Assembly (NCBI GenBank): GCA_002451695.1
Contig: DKDC01000027.1
Span: 16,781 to 33,654, forward strand
Reading direction: 5' to 3'
Origin: Prevotellaceae bacterium UBA6858
GTDB taxonomy: Bacteria > Bacteroidota > Bacteroidia > Bacteroidales > Bacteroidaceae
DNA length: 16,874 nucleotides
The notes under the pieces: generated by a model
The model's database searches: none
Told to the model about the DNA's origin: nothing
What the model saw: the letters and a program-made list of their open reading frames with translations, nothing else
Translations under genes and position numbers: made by a program
Shown: piece by piece, positions 7,230 through 14,334 of the stretch
How the letters are laid out: each line of letters opens with the position of its first letter
How positions within the stretch are numbered: the first letter of the stretch is position 1

Positions 7230-8660
7230 ATGAACACCGACATTCCTAAGGATTTTCTCGGCACGGCAAAATCGCTTTTCGGCAGCGAAAGCGCGGAGTT
7301 CCTCACATCGCTAAGCGGAGAGCCGACACTAAGCATTCACGCCAACCCCGGAAAAATACGAAAGGCTGGCGAAACATTCCCGGCAAGCGCACAAAAAGTG
7401 GGCTGGGCTTCAAACGGCTTCTACCTCGCGAGCCGCCCGCGCTTCACCTTTGACCCGCTGATGCACGCCGGGGCTTACTACGTGGAAGAACCGTCGTCTA
7501 TGTTCGTTGAGTGCGCCCTAAGCCACGTTCTGAAAAACATGGAAATAAACCGCGCCCTCGACCTTTGCGCCGCCCCTGGCGGAAAAAGCATCATGCTGCG
7601 CAGCACAATGCCGGGCGGGCTTCTCGTAGCAAACGAACCGCTTCCCAAACGTGCGGCGGTGCTGGCAGAAAACCTGGCAAAGTGGGGAAATCCCGACGTA
7701 GTGGTTACGTCAAACTTTCCCGAGGACTTTGAAGGGCTGGACGGCTTCTTCGACCTTATTTCCACAGACGTTCCGTGTTCGGGCGAGGGAATGTTCCGCA
7801 AGGACGAGGCGGCGCGTTCGGAATGGAGCCTGAAAAATGTGGAGAACTGCGTGGAGAGGCAGCGCGGCATCCTGCGCAGCATCTGGCCCGCGCTTCGCAA
7901 GGGCGGATGCCTTATATACAGCACCTGCACCTTCAACCGCCACGAGGACGAGGACAACGTATGTTTCACCGCCAAAGAGCTTGGCGCGGAAATCATCGGC
8001 CTTGCCACGGATGACAACTGGCGCATTTGCGGCGACACCACAGGGCGTAATTTGCCGGTGTACCACTTTTTCCCCCACAAAGCACGCGGCGAAGGCTTTT
8101 TCCTCGCGCTGCTGAAAAAGACCGCCGACACACCGTCCCCTGAAAGGCGCGTCGCGAAAAGGACAGCGCAAACGGTGCGTCCCGGAGAGTACGCGGAATG
8201 GATTGGCAACCGCGAAGATTTCAACTTTTACAACACCAGAGACGGCATAACCGCCCTGCGCAAAAAGTTTGCAGACGACTACGCCGCCATATCGCAAAAC
8301 CTGAACGTGGTAAGCGCGGGCGTGCGGGTTTGCACAGAAAAACCTGCAAAATCCTCCGTATCCGCACGAAAACCGAAAAAGCAATACATTCCCGCCCCCG
8401 CACTTGCATTCAGCACGTGCCTTGCCGGCGGGGCGTTCCCCGACGTGAGCCTTGAATACGCCGATGCCATAAAATACCTTCGCGGCGAAAGCCTCGCGCT
8501 GCAAGTTGCCGCACCACGCGGCTGGGTTACGGTTTCATACCGAAACCTTCCGCTCGGCTTTGCAAACAATGTAGGCTCGCGCCTCAACAACGCCTATCCT
8601 GCCGCATGGCGCATACGCAGCACATACGCCCCTGCAGAAGCCCCCGAACTCGCTTTCTGA
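7230..8660 (+). CDS. rsmF: 16S rRNA (cytosine-C5)-methyltransferase, RsmF/NOL1-NOP2-Sun family
   Basis: A SAM-dependent RNA methyltransferase forming 5-methylcytosine, by analogy at C1407 of 16S rRNA. The 476-residue length is close to that of E. coli RsmF (479). An N-terminal region ends at GAYYVEEPSSM (81-91), a hallmark just before the catalytic domain. DLCAAPGGKS (111-120) is the SAM-binding motif I. DVPCSGEGMFRK (180-191) holds the release cysteine Cys183, and STCTF (231-235) holds the nucleophile Cys233. The C-terminal part (about residue 400 onward, with FPDVSLEYADAIKYLRGE and GWVTVSYRNLPLGFANNVG) is the PUA-like domain that distinguishes RsmF from RsmB. The ATG at 7230 is 16 nt after folA and gives the family-like start; longer in-frame extensions only overlap folA. 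The exact target base is inferred. It ends 22 nt from a convergent gene. Confidence 0.92.
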   Translation: MNTDIPKDFLGTAKSLFGSESAEFLTSLSGEPTLSIHANPGKIRKAGETFPASAQKVGWASNGFYLASRPRFTFDPLMHAGAYYVEEPSSMFVECALSHVLKNMEINRALDLCAAPGGKSIMLRSTMPGGLLVANEPLPKRAAVLAENLAKWGNPDVVVTSNFPEDFEGLDGFFDLISTDVPCSGEGMFRKDEAARSEWSLKNVENCVERQRGILRSIWPALRKGGCLIYSTCTFNRHEDEDNVCFTAKELGAEIIGLATDDNWRICGDTTGRNLPVYHFFPHKARGEGFFLALLKKTADTPSPERRVAKRTAQTVRPGEYAEWIGNREDFNFYNTRDGITALRKKFADDYAAISQNLNVVSAGVRVCTEKPAKSSVSARKPKKQYIPAPALAFSTCLAGGAFPDVSLEYADAIKYLRGESLALQVAAPRGWVTVSYRNLPLGFANNVGSRLNNAYPAAWRIRSTYAPAEAPELAF

Positions 8661-8682
8661 CCGCCACGCATACGGCAGCCTT

Positions 8683-9255
8683 TCATTCGTTCCTGCTCCT
8701 GAGCCTGTCCAGCTCCAACCCGAACTTTCGGTGGGCAAAGAAGAAATGCCCGAGAATGTAAGCGAAAAAAGAGTCTATGTCCGGTATTTCCGGGACAAGC
8801 GGAATGCTTATGCAACTGTGTATGTGCATGAGCCTCTTGCCGTCTTTCTCTTCCTCGTCGCAGGTGTAGCACAACACAGTCAGCAGATGCCAGTTCATTT
8901 CGTTCACTGCGCGGCGATACCTTGAAAGCTCGTCTATATCGCTCATGTCAACTTCCTCCCACCCATAGTCCCAAATATGTATGAACATGGAGTCGTCAAC
9001 CGCGTTTATTGTAAAAAACTCATTTTGGTACTTGAAAACAATGTCATCGTTCCTGTCATTTTCCACCAGATTGCAGTTAAGGCGTTTCAGCGCCTCAAAG
9101 CACAAATCCCGCGTATGCAAATCCTTCGCCCCATCATCTGCCGCCACTTCCTTTTCCCGCTTGCCGCCTTTTCTCCGGGAAAGCAATTTATAACCGGCAA
9201 ATATCATGAGAGCCAAAGCCAAAATCAAAGCCGCCACTATGAGAACCACTTTCAT
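8683..9255 (-). CDS. Membrane-anchored protein of unknown function, paralogue 1
   Basis: A 190-residue protein with an N-terminal transmembrane anchor (residues 4-26, VLIVAALILALALMIFAGY) followed by a basic stretch (LLSRRKGGKREK), so the rest probably faces the cytoplasm. The soluble part has a TRDLCFEALKRL helix, acidic beta-strand segments, an aromatic motif MFIHIWDYGWEEVD, a RRAVNEMN helix, an acidic loop, and SIPLVPEIPDIDSFFAYIL. The same blocks in the same order occur in the gene immediately upstream (9266-9862), so the two are tandem paralogues in one transcript, 10 nt apart. The predicted fold resembles YbjN/type III chaperone-like alpha-beta domains, but this is only a guess from pattern. 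It is convergent with rsmF. Confidence 0.85.
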   Translation of the reverse strand: MKVVLIVAALILALALMIFAGYKLLSRRKGGKREKEVAADDGAKDLHTRDLCFEALKRLNCNLVENDRNDDIVFKYQNEFFTINAVDDSMFIHIWDYGWEEVDMSDIDELSRYRRAVNEMNWHLLTVLCYTCDEEEKDGKRLMHIHSCISIPLVPEIPDIDSFFAYILGHFFFAHRKFGLELDRLRSRNE

Positions 9256-9265
9256 TGCATTGTAT

Positions 9266-9862
9266 TTATTGCTGTTTGTTAGTGTTGTTTGCCCTCAACT
9301 GTTCGAGCCGCTGCGCAAACTCCTTGTGGGAATACAGTAAAGTCGATATATGGTCAATAAAGTAGGACTTTATTTCAGGAATTTCCGGCATCAGCAAAAA
9401 TTTTATGCAACTCGCCATATACATCCTGTTGGCATCATTGAAGCCATAAACGTAGAACAGGTTTGAAGACAGCTTCTTGCCGTTAAACTCGTTTATCAGC
9501 CGCCGGCATCCTGACATCCCGTCAATGTCATCCGCGTCAATGTCGCCCCAATTCCAGTCCCAAATTTTCACAAACAAGGATTCGTTGCTCGTGTTTATAA
9601 AAAGCGAGAAATCCTCATCAAACGGAACAACAATTTCATCCTCCTCGTTTATCTCAAAACTGAACTCCGAACGTTTCAGCAGCTCTATGCACAAATCCCT
9701 TGTCCCCTGCTTTTCCAGACTTTTGTCGTATTTCGGGCCGCATTCGTTTTCCTTTTCCGCCACGTCCTCTTCCGGCCTCCTCCTTCTTGTCGAAAAGAAA
9801 GCCTCGCACGCATTATATATTGTTGCTATTCTTACTACTATTGCCGTGATTATTGTTTTCAT
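9266..9862 (-). CDS. Protein of unknown function, paralogue 2 (first in pair)
   Basis: A 198-residue protein. The N-terminus (ITAIVVRIATIYNACEAFF, then RRRR) is only moderately hydrophobic, so it may be a weak anchor or amphipathic helix. After an acidic, charged linker (about 30-50) come TRDLCIELLKRS, an acidic strand pair (NEEDEIVVPFDEDF), SLFVKIWDWNWGDID, a CRRLINEFNG helix, MYMASCIKFLLMPEIPEIKSYFIDHI, and a final amphipathic helix with RLEQLRANN. TRDLC, the IWD-W motif and the PEIP motif are shared with the neighbour at 8683-9255. The high acidity of the soluble domain and the aromatic IWDWNW core are the most distinctive features. Function is unknown. A very good promoter lies just upstream (9886-9916), and this gene would be first in a two-gene transcript. 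Confidence 0.85.
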   Translation of the reverse strand: MKTIITAIVVRIATIYNACEAFFSTRRRRPEEDVAEKENECGPKYDKSLEKQGTRDLCIELLKRSEFSFEINEEDEIVVPFDEDFSLFINTSNESLFVKIWDWNWGDIDADDIDGMSGCRRLINEFNGKKLSSNLFYVYGFNDANRMYMASCIKFLLMPEIPEIKSYFIDHISTLLYSHKEFAQRLEQLRANNTNKQQ

Positions 9863-9885
9863 AAAGTTTTGTGAGTTCCCTGCAA

Positions 9886-9916
9886 CAAAGATACGAGTTA
9901 TCTCCTTTGCCCCAAA
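9886..9916 (-). promoter_or_regulatory. Complete Bacteroidetes promoter for the paralogue pair
   Basis: On the minus strand, TTTG at 9916-9913 is followed after exactly 19 nt by TATCTTTG at 9893-9886. Both elements match the Bacteroidetes consensus (TTTG, 19-21 nt, TAnnTTTG). The -7 box ends 23 nt before the ATG at 9862, leaving a short leader of roughly 15-20 nt. Confidence 0.75.
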
Positions 9917-9950
9917 ACTTTTCCCGATAATGTTTTATTATAAAAAAACT

Positions 9951-10057
9951 ATATCGGACGCAGGAAAAACTATGTCTGATGTAATTTTTCCTACATCAGA
10001 CATAATTCAAACTACATCAGACCTTTTTTGCGCCGTCGCAAACCTCTGGGAAACAAA
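9951..10057 (+). repeat. Dispersed hairpin repeat, copy C (three-module version)
   Basis: TATGTCTGATGTA (9971-9983) and TACATCAGACATA (9992-10004) form a perfect 13-bp stem with an 8-nt loop. A third unit, TACATCAGAC (10013-10022), follows after ATTCAAAC and is itself followed by C and six T. Upstream, ATATCGGACGCAGGAAAAA matches the corresponding part of copy B. Downstream, after a variable stretch, the tail CAAACCTCTGGGAAACAAA (10039-10057) matches copies A and B. It occupies the 335-nt gap between two minus-strand genes. The rest of that gap (10058-10197) shows nothing recognisable. Confidence 0.8.
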
Positions 10058-10197
10058 ACATTACATTGCACCCTTCGAAATTAGGCAAAATACTATTAGT
10101 CAGTACATTGCATCTTTTTACGACTTTTGCGGTCTGCGTCTGGGGAAAGCAGTATGTCTTGCAATGCGGCGGACGGCGTTTTTTTCTTGGCGCATCA

Positions 10198-10563
10198 TTT
10201 CATGAACACGAAATAAACCGCCGCCACGAGGCACACGAAAGCCGCGATGTGGTTCCAGTGGAGGCTTTGCCCTTGGAAAAGGATGTTTGCCACAACGGCG
10301 AATACCACAAGGCTCACGCATTCCTGTATCACCTTGAGCTGCACGAGCGAGAACGGGCCGCCGTTGCCGTCGAAGCCGATGCGGTTGGCGGGTACTTGGC
10401 AGCAGTATTCAAAAAAGGCTATCCCCCATGAAAACGCTATGACCCCTATCAGCGGCCAACGGCTGCTGACGCCTGTCTGCTGCAACTTAAGGTGTCCGTA
10501 CCACGCAAGTGTCATGAAAACATTGCTCAGCAGCAGGAGCAATAATGTGTAAATTCCGTTCAT
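10198..10563 (-). CDS. DMT-superfamily small membrane protein (DUF486)
   Basis: An inner-membrane protein of about 121 residues with four predicted membrane helices: IYTLLLLLLSNVFMTLAWYG, a second around WPLIGVIAFSWGIAFFEYC, a third around VIQECVSLVVFAVVANILF, and a C-terminal one, HIAAFVCLVAAVYFVF. The motifs SNVFMTLAWYGHLK, FEYCCQVPANRIG, GGPFSLVQLKVIQE and WNHIAAF are typical of the DUF486 family in the drug/metabolite transporter superfamily; its substrate is not established. The ATG at 10563 (MNGIYTLL) is chosen because the family starts there; the longer reading from a GTG at 10587 would begin in the T-run of the preceding terminator. The start is only 24 nt past that terminator, so expression may depend on readthrough or on an overlapping promoter that I cannot identify. 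Confidence 0.9.
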
Positions 10564-10587
10564 GATGCCATATTTCCGATTTATCAC

Positions 10588-10620
10588 AAAAATCAGGGTC
10601 CCGGCATTGCGGAACCCTGA
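10588..10620 (-). terminator. Intrinsic terminator after the GH43 genes
   Basis: On the minus strand, TCAGGGT (10620-10614) and ACCCTGA (10599-10593) form a 7-bp stem. One mismatch follows, then three further G-C pairs around a 6-nt loop. The hairpin is followed directly by TTTTTG (10592-10587). It lies 36 nt after the GH43 stop, at the end of the dapA-LRR-GH43-GH43 run. Confidence 0.85.
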
Positions 10621-10655
10621 CCGTTTGTATGTTAGTCTGTAAATTTATGTTTGCG

Positions 10656-11690
10656 TCAGTTGTTGAAATAGGGAGCGTCTGATGTCTTGGATGCCACTCC
10701 GCCCTCCATGTATGGCCAGCCGTTGTCCCACTTCACCTGGTCGAGGAACACGCAGCGTCCCTTGTCGGCCTCCTCTTTGAGGTAGCCGTGGTATATAATC
10801 CACGTCTGCCCCTTGTCGTCCTCAACAAACTCGGCGTTGTGTCCCGGACCGGCAACGAAAGAGTCGCTTTTCAGCATGGTTTCAGCCTGGTTGTTGAGCA
10901 TTGTGCCGCCCGACTTGTTCACGTAAGGCCCGAAGAGGCTCTTCGAACGTCCGTAAACCACGTGGTAGGTGCTGCCCGCCCCCTCGCAGCATGAGCCGGC
11001 GGAACCGAACAGGTAGTAGTAGCCGTCCTTCTTGTATATGTAGGACGCTTCCATAAGCCCCCCGGCAATCTGCCGCTTTGTAGCCCCGGGCATAACGCGC
11101 AGCCCGTCGTCGGTGAGCTGCACGATGTATATTCCGCGAAACGAACCCCACACAAGGTACTTCTTGCCGTTGTCCTCGATATAGAACTGGTCGATGGAGT
11201 TGTTCACGCCGATTGTCTCGCTCGTGAACATTGCGCCACGGTCAACAAACGGGCCTTCGGGACGCTCGGATGTTGCCACGCCAACGCCGCTCTTGTTTTC
11301 CACGCCCCACACGCCTATTGCGTAGTAGAGCACGTATTGCCCGTTAATGTAGTTAATGTCGGGCGCCCACATCATGGCGTTCACGGTGTTGCCGCTGCTG
11401 TTTTTGTAGCCCACATAGGGGGTTACGGTTCGCGGGCGCGTGGCTTCGGAGAACGCCGTGCCTACAAATGTCCAGTCAATAAGGTTGCGCGAACGGTAGA
11501 TTGGCATATTGCGCGTGTCCTCTGTGCCGTAAAGATAGAAATAACCGTCATCCGCCTTTATTATAGTCGGGTCGGGAATCGACTGCTTTATTATCGGGTT
11601 GGTGAATGTCAGTCTCTTGGCGTTGTTCTCGGCAGACGATGTGAGCGTCCCGACCAATGCCATTACGACTGCAAAAAATATCTTTCTCAT
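10656..11690 (-). CDS. GH43 glycosidase, arabinan endo-1,5-alpha-L-arabinosidase-like (distal copy)
   Basis: A secreted five-bladed beta-propeller glycosidase of 344 residues that probably hydrolyses arabinan or arabinose-decorated plant polysaccharide. Residues 1-20 are a signal peptide. The inverting catalytic triad is visible: base Asp40 in IPDPTII, pKa-modulating Asp167 in NNSIDQFY, and acid Glu214 in LMEASYIY. MWAPDINYINGQYVLYYA (108-125) and GSCCEGAGSTYHVVYGRSKSLFGPY (232-256) resemble the SCC-G-STY-GRS-GPY block of endo-arabinanases. GPGHNAEF (281-288) supplies the conserved metal-region His284. The exact substrate cannot be fixed from sequence. It lies 30 nt after a close paralogue and just before a terminator, so it is the last gene of the run. 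No lipobox is present, so export to periplasm or medium is expected. Confidence 0.9.
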   Translation of the reverse strand: MRKIFFAVVMALVGTLTSSAENNAKRLTFTNPIIKQSIPDPTIIKADDGYFYLYGTEDTRNMPIYRSRNLIDWTFVGTAFSEATRPRTVTPYVGYKNSSGNTVNAMMWAPDINYINGQYVLYYAIGVWGVENKSGVGVATSERPEGPFVDRGAMFTSETIGVNNSIDQFYIEDNGKKYLVWGSFRGIYIVQLTDDGLRVMPGATKRQIAGGLMEASYIYKKDGYYYLFGSAGSCCEGAGSTYHVVYGRSKSLFGPYVNKSGGTMLNNQAETMLKSDSFVAGPGHNAEFVEDDKGQTWIIYHGYLKEEADKGRCVFLDQVKWDNGWPYMEGGVASKTSDAPYFNN

Positions 11691-11720
11691 GTTCCTTTGG
11701 ATTGGGGTAGTTTTCTGTTT

Positions 11721-12740
11721 TTACTTTTTCTTCGACTTTTTGAAATACGGCGCGGGGGCGTTCTTTGCCGGCACTCCGCCGTCAACATAAGGCCAACCGC
11801 CTTTCCATTTCACCTGCGACATGAACACCATGCGCCCCTTTTTCGGCTCCTGCCTCAGGTAGCCGTGGTATATAATCCATGTCTGTTTTTTGTCGTCCTC
11901 AACAAACTCGGCGTTGTGTCCCGGGCCTGCCACGAAGTCGTTTCCCTTTATGAGCGTGTCGTACTTGCCGTCGAGAATGCGCTCGCCGCTTTTTGTGAGA
12001 TACGGGCCAAACAGGCTCTTGGAACGCCCATACATCACGTGGTATGTACTCTTTGCCCCCTCGCAACAAGTTCCCACCGAGCCGAAATAGTAGTAGTATC
12101 CCTTGCGCTTTATTATGTAAGAACCTTCCGACTGGTTGCCGCAAATCTTCTGCTTCCGCGCCCCGGGCATTATGCCAAGTCCGTCGTCGGTGAGCTGTAT
12201 GATGTATATTCCGTGGAACGAACCCCACGCAAGGTACTTTTTGCCGCCGTCCTCGATGTAGAACTGGTCGATTGAGTTCTGCACGCCAATCTCTCGCGAG
12301 TCGATAAGCTTGCCGTGGTCAATAAAAGGACCTTCGGGGCTTGGGGCAGTGGCCACGCCGACCCCACTGTCCCATTCTTCGCCCCAAAGGCCTATTGTGT
12401 AGTAAAGCACATATTGTCCGTTTATGTAGTTAATGTCGGGAGCCCACATCTTGCCTTTCTTCGCGAACGGCTTCACAGTGCGCGGACGTGTGTTGTCGGT
12501 GAACGCCGTGCCTATGAAAGTCCAGTCGGTAAGGTTTTGCGAACGGTATATTGGCATATTATACGTATCTTCCGTGCCGTAGAGGTAGAAATAACCGTCA
12601 TCGGCCTTAATTACCGTGGGGTCGGGCACGGATTTCGGTATTATGGGATTGCTGAATGTGGCTTTGCCGTCCCCCTTGTCGGCAAACGCGGCGGATATGG
12701 CGGACAGGGAAAGAATAACGCCTGTCAGCATTTTTTTCAT
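11721..12740 (-). CDS. GH43 glycosidase, arabinan endo-1,5-alpha-L-arabinosidase-like (proximal copy)
   Basis: A second secreted GH43 enzyme that aligns with the downstream copy over its full length, apart from a short deletion near residue 93. With the start at 12740 (MKKMLTGV) it has 339 residues, a signal peptide to about AFA-D20, and the triad Asp40 (VPDPTVI), Asp158 (NSIDQFY) and Glu205 (QSEGSYI). GTCCEGAKSTYHVMYGRS and GPGHNAEF (His274) are kept. Differences that could change substrate range include an extra aromatic run (YYYYFG) and a Lys-rich C-terminus (FKKSKKK). An alternative ATG at 12755 overlaps the stop of the upstream gene as ATGA, which would suggest translational coupling; it would add five residues (MRAMN) before the signal peptide. 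Which start is used is uncertain. Confidence 0.88.
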   Translation of the reverse strand: MKKMLTGVILSLSAISAAFADKGDGKATFSNPIIPKSVPDPTVIKADDGYFYLYGTEDTYNMPIYRSQNLTDWTFIGTAFTDNTRPRTVKPFAKKGKMWAPDINYINGQYVLYYTIGLWGEEWDSGVGVATAPSPEGPFIDHGKLIDSREIGVQNSIDQFYIEDGGKKYLAWGSFHGIYIIQLTDDGLGIMPGARKQKICGNQSEGSYIIKRKGYYYYFGSVGTCCEGAKSTYHVMYGRSKSLFGPYLTKSGERILDGKYDTLIKGNDFVAGPGHNAEFVEDDKKQTWIIYHGYLRQEPKKGRMVFMSQVKWKGGWPYVDGGVPAKNAPAPYFKKSKKK

Positions 12741-12751
12741 GTTCATTGCCC

Positions 12752-14305
12752 TCATCTTATTATCACCTTTTTGCCGTTGTGTATATATATCCCGCCCTTC
12801 TTGGGTTCGACGACCTTTATGCCGTCCACGGTGTAGTATGCGCCGTCCTCGTCATCGCGCCTGTTTATCACCGGGGTGTTTATTCCCGTTGCGGTCTTGT
12901 CATATTCCTTTATGTTCTTTGCCTCTTTCCAACCTGTGCGGAACTTGTAGTATGTGCCTTGCGGGATGAAAAGCGTGTCGCAGAAGGTGAAGAACCCGCT
13001 CTTGATTGTCGGCGCACTGTTCCATTCCACAAAGAACTGGCTTATCGAGTCGCCCTTGAAAACGTAGCTGCCGAGCTTTGCCACCTTTTCGGGCATATAT
13101 ACGTATGTGATGTTCCCGCAGTCGGCAAAGGCGTAGTCGCCTATAGTGGTCGCGTTGTAAATTCTCAGGGAGTCGAAGCATTTCGTGCCTTGGAAAGCGG
13201 AGTCGGCGATGCTTGTTACGCCCTTTGCAAGGGTGAAGTCCGTGAGGCTCGTGCATCCGGCAAAAGCCTTGAAAGGAATTTCCGTGATTTGCTTCGAAAG
13301 TTTCGCGCTTGTCAGGCTCTTGCAATACGCGAAAGCCTGTTCGCCGAGATACTTCACGGAGTCGCTCATTGCTATCTGCTTCAGGGCGTGCGCATCCTTG
13401 AATGCGTGGTCTCCTATGCTGTCAACATTTGCGGGGATGTTGATTTCGGTCATCTTCTGACAGGCGGAAAAAGCGTCGTGTCCTATATGCCCCACGCTTT
13501 CGGGGAGCGAAACCTTGCCCAGTGAGGTGCAGCTCATAAAGCCACAGGCGTCGATTTTGGCAATTGAGTCGCCGAAAGCGAAAGCCGTGAGCTTGGGGCA
13601 GTCGTAGAACGCGCCCACGCCAATTCTCTTTATGTTGTTCTTTACCGAGTCGGGCATTGTCACCCTTGCGAGCGACGTGCAGTGGCCGAACATACCGTCC
13701 GGGATTTCGGAGAGCTTGCAGCGGAACGCCGCCGCGCTCATTGCGGTGCAGCGCATATAGGCATTTTTCCCTATGGACTGCACGCCGGCGGGTATGTTTG
13801 CCGTTCTCAGCCCCGTGCATCCTGCAAAAGCCCATGCGCCGAGCTTTTTGAGCGTGGCGGGAAGCGTGATTGAGCCGAGGGTTTCGCATCCCTCAAAAGC
13901 GGCGTCGCCTATTTCCTCGACTTTTGACATGGAGAAAGCCACCGTGTTGATTTTCTTGCATCCCTGGAACGCTCCGTTGCCGATGCGGATAACCGTTGTC
14001 GGTATGGAGACGGTTGTTATTCCGTCGCAAAAGGAGAATGCGTAGTCGCCGACTGCGGTAACGCTGTAGGCTTCCCCATCATAGGATATGGAGCCGGGGA
14101 TTGACAGCCTGCCGGTGGCGTATGCCGTGGTTTTATCGGTGGGTGCAAGTTCGGCGGTCTTGCTTTCGGCGTCCAGATAGTAGTAGAAGTTGCCCACCTT
14201 CACCTTGTCGTCAGCCTGTGCGGAGAACGCCACCGTCATTGCCGCAGCAAATGCGAGCAGAAGGCTTTTTCCGCGCCCGGACACATTGGGTAAGTTCTTT
14301 TTCAT
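12752..14305 (-). CDS. BspA-like leucine-rich repeat surface protein with C-terminal tail
   Basis: A 517-residue exported protein. After a signal peptide (MKKNLPNV start, hydrophobic stretch to SAQA-D) and a short beta domain come about 15 LRR_5 (BspA/Treponema-type) repeats of roughly 23 residues, each with an I-G-AF--C--L-----P pattern (for example IGNGAFQGCKKIN, IGDAAFEGCETLG, EIPFKAFAGCTSLT). Such repeats form a solenoid for binding host or polymer ligands. The last 28 residues (YYTVDGIKV..., GGIYIHNGKKVIIR) look like the short C-terminal domain of many Prevotella secreted proteins, possibly a type IX secretion signal. The ATG at 14305 is used; the upstream extension to 14338 starts with TTG and overlaps the dapA stop. 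It lies between dapA and two GH43 genes and is probably cotranscribed. Its ligand is unknown. Confidence 0.92.
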   Translation of the reverse strand: MKKNLPNVSGRGKSLLLAFAAAMTVAFSAQADDKVKVGNFYYYLDAESKTAELAPTDKTTAYATGRLSIPGSISYDGEAYSVTAVGDYAFSFCDGITTVSIPTTVIRIGNGAFQGCKKINTVAFSMSKVEEIGDAAFEGCETLGSITLPATLKKLGAWAFAGCTGLRTANIPAGVQSIGKNAYMRCTAMSAAAFRCKLSEIPDGMFGHCTSLARVTMPDSVKNNIKRIGVGAFYDCPKLTAFAFGDSIAKIDACGFMSCTSLGKVSLPESVGHIGHDAFSACQKMTEINIPANVDSIGDHAFKDAHALKQIAMSDSVKYLGEQAFAYCKSLTSAKLSKQITEIPFKAFAGCTSLTDFTLAKGVTSIADSAFQGTKCFDSLRIYNATTIGDYAFADCGNITYVYMPEKVAKLGSYVFKGDSISQFFVEWNSAPTIKSGFFTFCDTLFIPQGTYYKFRTGWKEAKNIKEYDKTATGINTPVINRRDDEDGAYYTVDGIKVVEPKKGGIYIHNGKKVIIR

Positions 14306-14334
14306 GTTGTTTGTTTTTTGATTATGTTCCTTTT

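Noticed and set aside
1..10057. The TACATCAGAC repeats as a CRISPR array
   Set aside because: Units are scattered over kilobases, occur in both orientations as hairpin arms, and have no regular spacers or cas genes nearby.
9477..10205. 242-codon + strand frame covering paralogue 2 and repeat copy C
   Set aside because: It is antisense to a real gene, then runs through the hairpin repeat; Ser-rich, low-complexity product.
12746..13525. 259-codon + strand frame antisense to the LRR gene
   Set aside because: Its periodic sequence is the reverse image of the LRR repeats; no independent support.
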